Part shown: positions 24,818 through 33,155 of the stretch, in pieces
Position numbering within the stretch: position 1 is the first letter of the stretch
Layout: each line of letters opens with the position of its first letter
Source of the DNA: Actinacidiphila yanglinensis
GTDB lineage: Bacteria > Actinomycetota > Actinomycetes > Streptomycetales > Streptomycetaceae
DNA: 64,000 nt
NCBI RefSeq assembly: GCF_900107965.1
Contig: NZ_FNVU01000016.1
Location: forward strand, 62,001-126,000
Direction: 5' to 3'
The notes under the pieces: model-generated
Database searches by the model: none
Seen by the model: the letters and a program-made list of their open reading frames with translations, nothing else
What the model was told of the DNA's origin: nothing
Translations under genes and position numbers: made by a program

Positions 24818-25483
24818 ATGGGGACATTCGAGCGCGTCAATCTGTTCTACGGCGTCGATCACGAGCAGGTGTACGCCGCGTTGGAGGAGTTCTGGCACCA
24901 GGAGGAGCACACGCTCAAACGGGAGGACGTTCACGACGTCAACCTCGACTCGTACGCCCTGCACGAGCGGCGCGGTGACTGGACGGTGCTGCAATGGACC
25001 CGGGGTTGGGAGTGGGACCTGCGCCGACGCGCCCAGCTTCGCGTTTCACGTGCCTACGACTGCCCGGGGCTGCTGGTCTTCATCTACGACGACGACTTCT
25101 GGGGCTGCGAGCTGTTCCACCACGGCAGAGCGATCGACCAGTTCCAGCAGGAGACTGGCATCATTGGCTCGTTTTTCGGCGATCTTCCGTGCCAGGGGCG
25201 CCCCGACCTCCTGCTGGCCCAATTCCCTGCTCTGGATCTGGATATCGAGCATGCCCGGGGCTATCTGACCCACTACAGCATCGACGACCCCGGGTACGAG
25301 GACATCGATTGGGAGGACGAGCACGACCCTCTCAACAGTCCCGTCCGTCCGAGCGATGGGTACGGCCGCCTTGAAGGAGGCGTCTACTGGAACTTCCAGA
25401 ACTTCCTCGGCGTCGACTACCGTGCCCCGGTCTGGCGGAGATTCACCACCTCGCCCCAGGCACTCAGGGGAACGGACAAATGA
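24818..25483 (+). CDS. Hypothetical protein
   Basis: 221 aa from ATG 24818 behind a G-rich ribosome site (CGGGGGG). Mixed alpha/beta and strongly acidic, with ERVNLFYGVDHEQVYAALEE, LLVFIYDDDFWGCELFHHGR and DYRAPVWRRF near the end. Intact and with normal composition, so likely expressed. I do not recognise the family; the size and acidity would suit an immunity-type or nucleic-acid-mimic protein, but nothing proves it. Confidence 0.6.
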   Translation: MGTFERVNLFYGVDHEQVYAALEEFWHQEEHTLKREDVHDVNLDSYALHERRGDWTVLQWTRGWEWDLRRRAQLRVSRAYDCPGLLVFIYDDDFWGCELFHHGRAIDQFQQETGIIGSFFGDLPCQGRPDLLLAQFPALDLDIEHARGYLTHYSIDDPGYEDIDWEDEHDPLNSPVRPSDGYGRLEGGVYWNFQNFLGVDYRAPVWRRFTTSPQALRGTDK

Positions 25484-25612
25484 TCGGTTCTGCCCGAGAC
25501 CGAAGGTGGCTACGCCCCCTGGCCCGCACCTGCCGCGCCAACACGCCTCAAACGCTGATCATGCTCTGAACTGTGGAAAGCAACGAGTGGCCCCAGGCAC
25601 CACAGCGGACGG

Positions 25613-26032
25613 CTATGGTCGTGGCAGGGTGAACAGGCCGGGCTCGGGCTCGGTCAGGATGCCGCGCCCGGCCAAACGCTTGAGCTTGATCCGGACGTTG
25701 TTGATGCTGTTCGGAGCCAGGTCCATCGCCTCGCATACGCCTCGCGCGCGTAGCGGACCTCTGGCCTCGGCGAACACTGCCAGGATCTCCTGGTAGGCCG
25801 CCTTGTTCGACCGCTCCGATCCGGTCGGCGGCGTGGGCGGGCCTGACTCAGGCAGCTCCAGCAGCGTCTTGCGTGTCATCCGCACCTCCTCGACGGCCCT
25901 GTCAAGCTCCTCCAGCATCGCAGTGAGCTGAACGATCTGCTCGCGGGTCTGCTCGGCCTGCGCGGCGATCTCCCGCTCGCGCTCCTCCAGCCGTACCCGT
26001 ACCGCCCCCAAGGTCACTTCCCCGCCGGTCAT
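25613..26032 (-). CDS. Winged-helix accessory protein of IS5-type element
   Basis: 139 aa from ATG 26032, overlapping the transposase stop by ATGA. A coiled-coil (EEREREIAAQAEQTREQIVQ) leads to a winged-helix domain (RGPLRARGVCEAMDLAPNSI, then IKLKRLAGRGILTEPEPGLF). It is homologous to the protein at 44612-45010, which sits in the same place behind an intact IS5-family transposase, so it is an IS passenger or accessory gene. Confidence 0.75.
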   Translation of the reverse strand: MTGGEVTLGAVRVRLEEREREIAAQAEQTREQIVQLTAMLEELDRAVEEVRMTRKTLLELPESGPPTPPTGSERSNKAAYQEILAVFAEARGPLRARGVCEAMDLAPNSINNVRIKLKRLAGRGILTEPEPGLFTLPRP

Positions 26033-26140
26033 GCACCGCGCCAGGCTGGGGTCGCGCCGCCCGTCAGCCGACGGGCCATCACATCGCTTATCGCCCACTG
26101 CACCCGGGACTCGGCCGACGCGGGGCGGTGCTCGAAGGCG
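26029..26140 (-). pseudogene. IS5-family transposase C-terminus
   Basis: The ~36 C-terminal residues (FEHRPASAESRVQWAISDVM, then ARRLTGGATPAWRGA) match the end of the transposase at 45007-45855. The rest is missing; upstream sequence is a replication-relaxation gene. Confidence 0.8.
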
Positions 26141-26410
26141 CGCGGCGGGGGCGAACACCACCAGCAGCGGCGGGAACGCCTGCTCCAGAGCGTGGCCGGC
26201 ATAGTGCTCCTGCCAGTGGTTGCGCGCCGCCCGGGCGGCGTTGCCGCGCCCCGGGGGCGGGGCGGTGCGGTAGGCGGCGTAGCGGTCCACCTTCGCCAGC
26301 AGACGCGCGTAGGACATCGTGCCGCGGTCCACCTCCACGAACGCGAACGCGCCGAAAGCCAGCAGCGCCACGGGCCGGTGGGTCGCCGGAAGCGACGCGT
26401 GAGCGGTTGA
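26141..26410 (-). pseudogene. Replication-relaxation protein fragment
   Basis: Reads ALLAFGAFAFVEVDRGTMSY then ARLLAKVDRYAAYRT, typical of Replic_Relax plasmid proteins (FVEVDRGT motif). Both ends are missing; the downstream end is replaced by the IS5 remnant. Another trace of a conjugative or plasmid-derived element. Confidence 0.65.
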
Positions 26411-26524
26411 CCGACAGCTTTGAGTATGGCGGGTTCGCGGCCGAACGATCTCGGGGTGAGCGGCCCGTCATCGCTGCAGTGTGTCTGGCCGGTCGGCGAT
26501 CTAAGTGCCGTGGTCGGAACGGGC

Positions 26525-26545
26525 TTGACCTTGACGCGGGGTCAA
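26525..26545 (+). promoter_or_regulatory. Likely MerR operator/promoter of the ABC exporter
   Basis: ttgacc (26525-26530) and ggtcaa (26540-26545) form an inverted repeat that also offers a TTGAC -35-like box, about 65-85 bp before the exporter ATG. MerR regulators bind such repeats between -35 and -10. Assignment to the MerR gene at 28195 is inferred. Confidence 0.45.
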
Positions 26546-26608
26546 CCCTCCATCCTTCCGGGAGGAGCTTCCGCGCAGCCGCCTGGAACAGCTCCGCGAA
26601 GGAGGCAG

Positions 26609-27421
26609 ATGACCATGACAGCCCAATCGATCGCCGGTCCGGCGATTCGCGTGCAAGGTCTCAAGAAGTCGTACGGGAAGCTCGAAGTGCTGGGCGGTGT
26701 GGACTTCGACGTGGTGCCGGGCAGCATCTTCGCCCTGCTCGGTTCCAACGGGGCGGGCAAGACCACGACCGTGAGGATCCTCGCCACGCTCCTGAAGGCC
26801 GACGCGGGGGTGGCGAGCGTCAATGGCTTTGACGTCGCCACGCAAGCGGCGAACGTGCGGGAGTCCATCAGTCTCACCGGGCAGTTCGCGGCCGTCGACG
26901 AGATCCTCAGCGGTCGGGAGAACCTCGCCCTGGTCGCTAGGCTGCGCCACATCAAGGACCCTGGCGCCACTGCGGAGGTCTTGCTGAGGCGTTTCTCGCT
27001 GAGCGAGGCGGGCGCGCGCAGAGTGTCCACGTATTCGGGTGGGATGCGCCGCCGGCTGGACATCGCGATGAGCCTCATCGGGAATTCGCCGGTGATTTTC
27101 CTGGACGAGCCGACGGCCGGGCTCGATCCCGAGGCGCGCATCGAGGTGTGGGAGGCGGTCAAGGAGCTCGCCGGCCACGGAACGACGGTGCTGCTCACCA
27201 CGCAGTATCTGGACGAGGCCGAGCAACTGGCCGACCGGATCGCGATCCTCCACCAGGGTCGGATCATCGTGAACGGCACCCTCCCCGAGCTCAAGCAGCT
27301 CTTCCCACCAGCCAAGGTCGAGTACGTCGAGAAGCAGCCAACTCTTGAGGAAATCTTTCTCGCAGTCATCGGCGGCGACAAGAGCGACACCACTGGCACG
27401 ACAACTGGGGGACGACGATGA
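26609..27421 (+). CDS. DrrA-type ABC transporter ATP-binding protein
   Basis: 270 aa. AAGGAGG (26599-26605) precedes two in-frame ATGs (26609 and 26615); spacing favours the second. Walker A GSNGAGKTTT near residue 44, Q-loop SLTGQFAAVDEILSG, signature YSGGMRRRLD, Walker B VIFLDEPTAGLD, then a C-terminal domain. It belongs to the daunorubicin/antibiotic exporter group. With the permease overlapping its stop and a MerR regulator downstream it forms an inducible drug or metabolite efflux operon. Confidence 0.9.
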   Translation: MTMTAQSIAGPAIRVQGLKKSYGKLEVLGGVDFDVVPGSIFALLGSNGAGKTTTVRILATLLKADAGVASVNGFDVATQAANVRESISLTGQFAAVDEILSGRENLALVARLRHIKDPGATAEVLLRRFSLSEAGARRVSTYSGGMRRRLDIAMSLIGNSPVIFLDEPTAGLDPEARIEVWEAVKELAGHGTTVLLTTQYLDEAEQLADRIAILHQGRIIVNGTLPELKQLFPPAKVEYVEKQPTLEEIFLAVIGGDKSDTTGTTTGGRR

Positions 27422-28179
27422 CCACCTACTTCTTCAACGACACTGCCGCGCTCACGGGGCGGACCCTGCGCCATGTCACACGCAGCATGGACACCATCAT
27501 CACGACCGCGATCACGCCGGTCGCCATGATGCTGATGTTCGTCTACGTGTTCGGCGGCGCCATCGATACCGGGTCGGCTCCGTACGTGAACTACATGCTG
27601 CCCGGCATCCTGCTCATGACCATCGCCTCAGGCATCTCCTACACCGCGTACCGGCTGTTCACCGATGTGAAGAGCGGGATCTTCGAGCGATTCCAGTCCA
27701 TGCCGATCGCGCGGTCGGGGGTGCTGTGGGCCCACGTCGTCACTTCTTTGGTCGCCAACGTGATAGCGCTCGTGGTCGTCGTGGGCGTCGCTGTGCTTAT
27801 GGGGTTCCGCTCAGGGGCGGGAGTGTTGGCATGGCTCGCGGTAGCCGGCATCCTGCTCCTGTTCACCCTGGCGCTGACCTGGCTCGCCGTGATCCCCGGG
27901 CTTTCTGCGTCGTCGGTCGAGGGCGCTGGCGCCTTCGCCTACCCGCTCATCTTCCTGCCGTTCGTCAGTTCGGCGTTCGTGCCCACAAAGACGATGCCCG
28001 GCCCGGTGCGCTGGTTCGCCGAACATCAGCCGGTGACATCGATCGTCAACACGATCCGCAACCTGTTCGCCCAGCAGCCGGTCGGTGACGACATCTGGAC
28101 CGCCCTCGCGTGGTGCGTCGGCATCCTCGTCGTGGCGTACATCTTCGCGATGGCCGCCTATCGTCGGAAGATCGCCTGA
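27418..28179 (+). CDS. DrrB-type ABC-2 permease
   Basis: 253 aa, starting inside the ATPase stop (ATGA). Six hydrophobic segments, including AMMLMFVYVFGG, PGILLMTIASGISYTAYRLF, ALVVVVGVAVLMGF and LLLFTLALTWLAVIPGL. The middle carries FERFQSMPIARSGVLWAHVV, the conserved ABC-2 cytoplasmic loop. It would pair with the DrrA-like ATPase to export a hydrophobic compound. Confidence 0.9.
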   Translation: MTTYFFNDTAALTGRTLRHVTRSMDTIITTAITPVAMMLMFVYVFGGAIDTGSAPYVNYMLPGILLMTIASGISYTAYRLFTDVKSGIFERFQSMPIARSGVLWAHVVTSLVANVIALVVVVGVAVLMGFRSGAGVLAWLAVAGILLLFTLALTWLAVIPGLSASSVEGAGAFAYPLIFLPFVSSAFVPTKTMPGPVRWFAEHQPVTSIVNTIRNLFAQQPVGDDIWTALAWCVGILVVAYIFAMAAYRRKIA

Positions 28180-28194
28180 GGCAGGCTGAGACCC

Positions 28195-28989
28195 ATGCTC
28201 ACCATCAGCCAGCTAGCGGCGTACGCCGGGGTGACGGTGCGGGCGGTACGTCACTACCACCGGATCGGGTTGCTGCCCGAGCCCGAGCGCGACCGGTCCG
28301 GATACCGGACCTACGACGCTGTTGCGGTCGTGCGACTGATCCGGATCCGCACCCTGGCTGATGCAGGCGTGCCGCTGGCCCGGGTGCAGGAGCTCCTCGA
28401 GGCCGGCCCGGAGGAGTTCGCCGGCGGCGTCCAGGAGATCGACAAGGCCCTGCGTGCCGAGATCCGGCGGCTGCAGGACACTCGCAGCCGACTTGCCAAG
28501 CTCGCCGCCGGAGAGCACCTGGCGCTTCCGCAGAGCGTCGTGGACTACCTCGACCGGCTGCGCGGTCTCGGAGTTGAAGAGCGGTACATCGAGATGGAGC
28601 GGGACGCCTGGATCATGATCGCCGCCCAGGCGCCGCACTCGATCGACGCCGTGATCGCCAAGAAGCACGAGGAACTGGACGACCCCGACATGGTGAAGCT
28701 CTACAGCCTTCTCAGCGGGGCACTCGACTGGCCGGCCGACGATCCGCAGATCGTCGAGGTCGCCGACATCATGGAGCGCCTGATGATACGCGCTGAGGAG
28801 GCCGGCGAGGTGCGTGCCGACGACGGCATCGACGACCAGTTCGTCGACCTGCTGGACTCAACCACGGCCAACTCCTCACCGGTGGCCGAGCGACTCCGGG
28901 CGATCCTGGAAGAGCGGGGCTGGAGGGGCTGGATCCGCACCGAGCGAGTGCCTGCCGAGAGACTCAGTACTGAGCTGCCGCCATCGTGA
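28195..28989 (+). CDS. MerR-family transcriptional regulator
   Basis: 264 aa, 15 bp after the permease. N-terminal MerR winged helix (MLTISQLAAYAGVTVRAVRH, RHYHRIGLLPEPERDRSGYR), a dimerisation helix (IRRLQDTRSRLAKLAAGEHL) and a ~150-residue helical C-terminal domain that could bind a ligand. Translational coupling with the exporter and the inverted repeat at 26525-26545 suggest it activates the operon when it binds the exported compound. Confidence 0.9.
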   Translation: MLTISQLAAYAGVTVRAVRHYHRIGLLPEPERDRSGYRTYDAVAVVRLIRIRTLADAGVPLARVQELLEAGPEEFAGGVQEIDKALRAEIRRLQDTRSRLAKLAAGEHLALPQSVVDYLDRLRGLGVEERYIEMERDAWIMIAAQAPHSIDAVIAKKHEELDDPDMVKLYSLLSGALDWPADDPQIVEVADIMERLMIRAEEAGEVRADDGIDDQFVDLLDSTTANSSPVAERLRAILEERGWRGWIRTERVPAERLSTELPPS

Positions 28990-29015
28990 AGGCAGGTCAG
29001 GGTCCTGGAATGACG

Positions 29016-29310
29016 CTACAGGCCCTCGGCCGCGATGGCCTGGAGCTGCTGCTCGGTGGCGCCGGCGGCCTGCGCGTCGAACAGCCGGCTCGCGTAGACC
29101 GGGGGCAGGTGCTGGGTGATCCGGCGGATCCGCCCGTCGTCCGTGCTGCCGGGTGCGGCGGTGAACCCGAAGCGGGCCCGGGTCTCGATCACGATGCCGG
29201 TGGCGGTGGCGGCCTGCTTCTTCGCGCGCCGCTGGACGCGGGGCTGCCAGTCCTTGCGGACCTCGCGCTCCAGGCGCGCCGCCAGGTCCCGTCGGGGCCG
29301 GCGCAGGGTG
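29016..29310 (-). pseudogene. Copy A of a duplicated gene segment (N-terminal part)
   Basis: Reads RDLAARLEREVRKDWQPRVQ, KKQAATATGIVIETRARFGF, then RRITQHLPPVYASRLFDAQA and ends prematurely after AIAAEGL at 29016. It shares ~165 bp with copy B at 30127-30293, which instead continues to a full C-terminus. The two look like overlapping halves of one gene separated by a 1-kb block with the secreted-protein gene. Family unknown. Confidence 0.6.
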
Positions 29311-29315
29311 CCGTG

Positions 29316-29333
29316 TCACATGAGCTCATGTGA
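29316..29333. repeat. 18-bp perfect palindrome
   Basis: tcacatgagctcatgtga, immediately upstream of copy A and about 180 bp before the secreted-protein gene. An 11-bp direct repeat (ggacggatcta, twice, near 29347-29368) follows. Possible operator region. Confidence 0.6.
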
Positions 29334-29514
29334 ATGGAGTGCGCAGGGACGGATCTAGGACGGATCTAGGACGGCAACTCTTAGCCTCGATCGTGCACAA
29401 CGGCCCCGCAATGAGCCGTCATGCACTAAAGCGCGTCACGCGGGCTCACCCGCCTCTCGGCGCGGTGCTTGCATGGAGAACAACTCACCGACCACACATC
29501 TCAGGGGGAACCAC

Positions 29515-29859
29515 ATGAAACTCGCCCGAAAGCTGGCAGCCGGAGCCATCGCAGCCGGCCTCACCACCGCTGGCGTCGCCGCTGCAACCCCAGCCAGCGC
29601 CACGGTCGTGAACTCCACGTGCAACCTGTCGTCCGTCGTCAATATCAACGTAGGCCAGGACTGCTACGTCTGGGACGGCAACAAGGCCACTGGCTATGTG
29701 GGCGGGATGTACATCGTGGGTGTCTACCAGGTGTGCTCGGACAGCTACACGGGCTGGGTGACGGACGTTAACGGATTCACGTACAACTTCTATCGGAACA
29801 GCTGCAATTACCACATTAACGGGGCGATCCTGACGTCGATCACCTTCACCGGCAACTGA
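29515..29859 (+). CDS. Small secreted Cys-containing protein
   Basis: 114 aa from ATG 29515 with AGGGGG six bases upstream. Signal peptide residues 1-30 (MKLARKLAAGAIAAGLTTAG, cleavage after TPASA). The mature ~85 residues have four Cys (TCNLSS, DCYVWD, VCSDSY, SCNYHI), probably two disulfides, in a beta-rich Asn/Tyr/Gly-rich sequence, as in small secreted beta proteins. No recognised family. A hairpin terminator follows at 29920-29982. Confidence 0.75.
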   Translation: MKLARKLAAGAIAAGLTTAGVAAATPASATVVNSTCNLSSVVNINVGQDCYVWDGNKATGYVGGMYIVGVYQVCSDSYTGWVTDVNGFTYNFYRNSCNYHINGAILTSITFTGN

Positions 29860-29919
29860 GGGCCTTTCAACCTGCGCCTGAGGGTGAAATGGGCAGGTCG
29901 GTGGGGGTGTGGTGACGAG

Positions 29920-29982
29920 ACGAGGCCCCTGGTCGTTGCGTTGGTGTTCTCTGCGCACCACGCTTCGACCGAGGGGCCTCGT
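29920..29982. terminator. Hairpin terminator after secreted-protein gene
   Basis: A long stem with one bulge pairs 29920-29935 (acgaggcccctggtcg) with 29966-29982. It lies 60 bp past the stop codon. Confidence 0.6.
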
Positions 29983-30022
29983 TGGTCAACCGGCGCCATC
30001 GACGTGACTTCAACCCACAGCC

Positions 30023-30311
30023 TCAGAAGTCGAGTTCGATGTAGTCGATGTCGGTGAATTCCACCTCGAGGTCGGCCGCGCGGCGGCCGCGGTCCTTGAA
30101 GTAGATCTCCTGCAGGCCCTCCGCGGCGATGGCCTGGAGCTGCTGCTCGGTGGCGCCGGCGGCCTGCGCGTCGAACAACCGGCTCGCGTAAACCGGCGGC
30201 AGGTGCTGGGTGATCCGCCGGCACCCGCCCGTCGTCCGTCGACCCTGGCGCCGCGGTGAACCCGAACCGGGCCCGAGTCTCGATCACGATGCCGATCCGC
30301 TCGATGGGCAT
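30023..30311 (-). pseudogene. Copy B of the duplicated gene segment (C-terminal part)
   Basis: Starts MPIERIGIVIETRARFGFTA at 30311 after GAGGAGG. One extra base near 30222, relative to copy A, shifts the frame, after which the correct reading is RRITQHLPPVYASRLFDAQA, then EGLQEIYFKDRGRRAADLEV and a natural end at FTDIDYIELDF (30023). Function unknown. Confidence 0.6.
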
Positions 30312-30366
30312 CGTCCTCCTCGGGCGATGTTGTGGTGCCTATGTGGAGGGAGGTGCTTCTGGCTAA

Positions 30367-31905
30367 TACTCCAGTTGCACTTCTCCATATGCCCTGGTCA
30401 GGTGGCTCTTTCTGAGCCTAGTCCACTGACGGTCCGTCAGGGTGGCGGTGGTTCGTGACTCACCCGATCGGGGCGCGTTCGGCGCTGGTAGTGGTGATGC
30501 CGGGCGATGGCCTGGTGGCGGCGGCGCCAGCGGGACCAGCGGAGCCGGCGCCTGGGTGACTGGTGCCGGGCTGTGGGGGGATGGGCAAGGTCCAGGAGCC
30601 GTCGGATTTCTGCCACGGTGAGGGGAACGAGGCTGCTCGAACCGTTTCTCCGGCCCCCCTTTCAACGGCGTGGGCGGCCATCGCGGCCAGGAAGGCGTGG
30701 GCGAGCATGGCCAGGGTAATGTGGCGGTACCAGCCGACGTAGCGGCGGACCTCGTACTGGTCCAGGCCGCATTCGTTCTTCGCGGCCTGGAAGCACTCCT
30801 CGATGGCCCACCGGGCGCCAGCCACCCGGACCAGTTCCGAGACGGTGGCGTCCGCCGGGGCGGAGGCGAGGTAGTACGCGATCTCCTGAGGCCGCGCCAG
30901 GCTGCGGCGGGCCAGGACCCAACGGTTGTAGGTGGGATCGGAACCATCGACGGTGGGCAGCTTGGCCGCAGCCCAGTCGTAGACCCGAGGTCCCTTCGCG
31001 CCCTGGCCGCACGAGATCCGTTCCCATGCCTCGGCCGGGGCGCCGGTCAGGACATGGTCGATACGCCAGCTGCCCGCCGGTGACGTGACCTGCTGGGACT
31101 TGGGAACTGCCAGGACGTAGCCGACGCCGGCGCCCTCCAGCATTCGCCGGAAGTGCCACTCCTGCCCGTAGGCCGCATCCGCGGTCACCCAGGCGATCGG
31201 CAGTACGCAGTCCAGCGCCCGCCGGACCATGGCGCGTGCGAGCTCCGGCTTGGTCGCGAAGGACGTGCCCTCGGGGATCCGAGCGGCGCGACACCGGTCG
31301 GGATCCTCAGTCCAGGACCTGGGCAGGTAGAGCTCGCGGTCCACCAGGGCCCTGCCCTTCGCGGAGGTGTAAGCGGCGAACACCCCGATCTGGCAGTTCT
31401 CCGTACGCCCGGCCGCCCCGGAATATTGCCTTTGTACCCCGGCGGAGACGGTGCCCTTCTTCAGGAAGCCGGTGTCGTCGACGATGAGGACACCGTCCGG
31501 CCGACCAAGCCGCTCGGCCACGTAATCCTGCAGGTCATCTCAGACCTCGTCCGGCTCCCACTGGCACCACGACAGCAGCCGCTGCAGACCATAGGGAGAA
31601 ACATGGCCCGCATGCTCGGCCAGCTGCCAGCTGTTCTTCCGGCCCACCGACCCCAACAAGCCGCGCACATAGTCCCGCATGTGCCGACGCGGCTCGACCC
31701 GCCCGAAACGCTCACCCACCCGCAACAGCAACGACCCCAACTCGGCATCCCACAAGCCCGCTTCGACATCTTCCGACTCCACAAGCGGTACAACGCGCCC
31801 CGATCGGGTGAGTCACGAACCACCGCCACCCTGACGGACCGTCAGTGGACTAGGCTCAGAAAGAGCCTCCTGACCAGGGCATATGGAGAACTGCAACTGG
31901 AGTAC
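30367..31905. mobile_element. IS701-family element with long inverted repeats
   Basis: The ends are related over ~113 bp (30367-30479 against 31793-31905, reverse-complement, few mismatches), far longer than usual IS701 termini. Contains one transposase gene, itself interrupted by a stop. A third, truncated copy of the left end lies at 39408-39633. Confidence 0.8.
30460..31782 (-). pseudogene. IS701 transposase with in-frame TGA
   Basis: N-terminal part from ATG 31782 (ERFGRVEPRRHMRDYVRGLL) reads to TGA at 31540-31542. The frame then continues without shift: DDLQDYVAERLGRPDGVLIV, DDTGFLKKGTVSAGVQRQYS, RWAIEECFQAAKNECGLDQY to 30460. A CGA-to-TGA change at an expected Arg codon explains the stop. 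The DDE core is otherwise complete. Confidence 0.85.
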
Positions 31906-32157
31906 TAATACTCCAGTCGTAGATCGTGATCTTGCTGGTGCTGATGACGCTCTTCGATCGAAAATGGCCAGGCGTGCTCGTTGCCCTGCGTGGTCCGCCG
32001 TTCAACAGACCAGGCGCCGGTGGCGACGACTGCCGGACAGCAGGACATGAGCCTCCGTGCGGAGGGCGGCAGCCAATCTTCAGGTGCTGCGAGGCAGATC
32101 GAGTCGAACGGTTCTCGGCACCGAGCGCGGATCGGTTGAGTCAGCTGGCGTGGCGGT
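31906..32157. other. Intergenic stretch between IS701 and the HTH gene
   Basis: No convincing ORF or remnant recognised. Confidence 0.4.
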
Positions 32158-32493
32158 TCACGTCAGCCTCGTGCTAGCTGAGGAGCGGGCCGCCGCTGCG
32201 ACTGCCTGGAGCGCGTCCAGGTGAGCGGCGAGCGCGTTGCCACCCTCGGGAGTCAGGGCGAGCCAGGTTCGGACCTTGCGACCGGCACGCCCCTTTCCGA
32301 CGTCGATGTAGCCAGCTTCTTCGAGCGTCTTGGCGATCTTGCTCAGTGCCGAGTCGGACAGTTCACACCGGTCGCGTACGAGCGCGAAGTCCGCCTCGAC
32401 GCAACCGGAGAGGAATGCCAAGACAGCCAGTCGACTCGGATGATGCATCAGCTCGTTGAAGCCCGGCCCAGCCACGCCCCTATCAGCGGACAT
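32158..32493 (-). CDS. Winged-helix (HTH_27-type) regulator
   Basis: 111 aa from ATG 32493. The sequence FNELMHHPSRLAVLAFLSGC, VRDRCELSDSALSKIAKTLE, AGYIDVGKGRAGRKVRTWLA matches the small winged-helix family that represses transporter or membrane-protein operons in actinomycetes. It overlaps the upstream membrane-protein gene by 11 bp, so the two are co-expressed. The palindrome at 33038-33056 is a likely binding site. Confidence 0.8.
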   Translation of the reverse strand: MSADRGVAGPGFNELMHHPSRLAVLAFLSGCVEADFALVRDRCELSDSALSKIAKTLEEAGYIDVGKGRAGRKVRTWLALTPEGGNALAAHLDALQAVAAAARSSASTRLT

Positions 32494-32983
32494 GGGCTCC
32501 CCCAGGGCCAGGAGGCAGCGCCCGGTTGCGCCGCGCGAACAGACCCGAGGCCGCCGCGGCGCCAACGACAGCAGGTACGACGATGCACGTGGCGTGACTG
32601 CCGCCGCCGAGGCGACACACTTCCCAGACGGCAATGCACAGTGCGCACAGCCCCACCGCCTCGCCCACGAGCCGTATGTTGCGCAGGCGCTTGGAGAGGA
32701 CATCCCTCACCCCGGTGACCTGGACACTCATCCGGCGCATCAACCACGCTATGCACCACGTGAGCAATGCTCCCGGCAGCGCAGCAAGCGGTACCTCCTG
32801 CGTGGCGGCAAGCGCCGCCACGTCCACGCCGACGAGGAGGCCCGCCAGCATCGGGAACCAACCCGGTGCCCGCCGCCCCCGCACCCCGGCTCGAATCGAC
32901 TCCGCGCGAGCCAGTGCGTCCGCCGCCTGCGCCGGGGACACCTCCACGGACTGTGATTCGCCGCCATGAGCACCAAGAGACAC
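32483..32983 (-). CDS. Membrane protein paired with HTH regulator
   Basis: 166 aa from a GTG at 32983 (an earlier ATG at 33037 lies in the promoter region and is less likely). Hydrophobic segments: WFPMLAGLLVGVDVAALAAT, VPLAALPGALLTWCIAWLM, RLVGEAVGLCALCIAVWEVC and CIVVPAVVGAAAASGLFARR, about four TM helices. The pairing of a 4-TM protein with a downstream winged-helix protein is common in Streptomyces; function not established. Confidence 0.7.
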   Translation of the reverse strand: MSLGAHGGESQSVEVSPAQAADALARAESIRAGVRGRRAPGWFPMLAGLLVGVDVAALAATQEVPLAALPGALLTWCIAWLMRRMSVQVTGVRDVLSKRLRNIRLVGEAVGLCALCIAVWEVCRLGGGSHATCIVVPAVVGAAAASGLFARRNRALPPGPGGAHVR

Positions 32984-33037
32984 GAGACCGCACGACCTTC
33001 CCGACAGCAGGACGATGAGGTTGCCAGCATGGCACAT

Positions 33038-33056
33038 ACTTTCCTAGCCAGAAAGT
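33038..33056. promoter_or_regulatory. Operator-like inverted repeat
   Basis: actttc-ctagcca-gaaagt, perfect 6-bp arms, just upstream of the membrane protein/HTH operon. Probably the regulator's own operator. Confidence 0.5.
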
Positions 33057-33155
33057 CACATGCCTGACGCAGAGGCGTGGCCACCCGCAGTGACATTGAT
33101 GGGGAGATCCGGCGAGCCTGTGGAGACAGTCCTGAGCAAGGGGGTTCCGTTTTCA

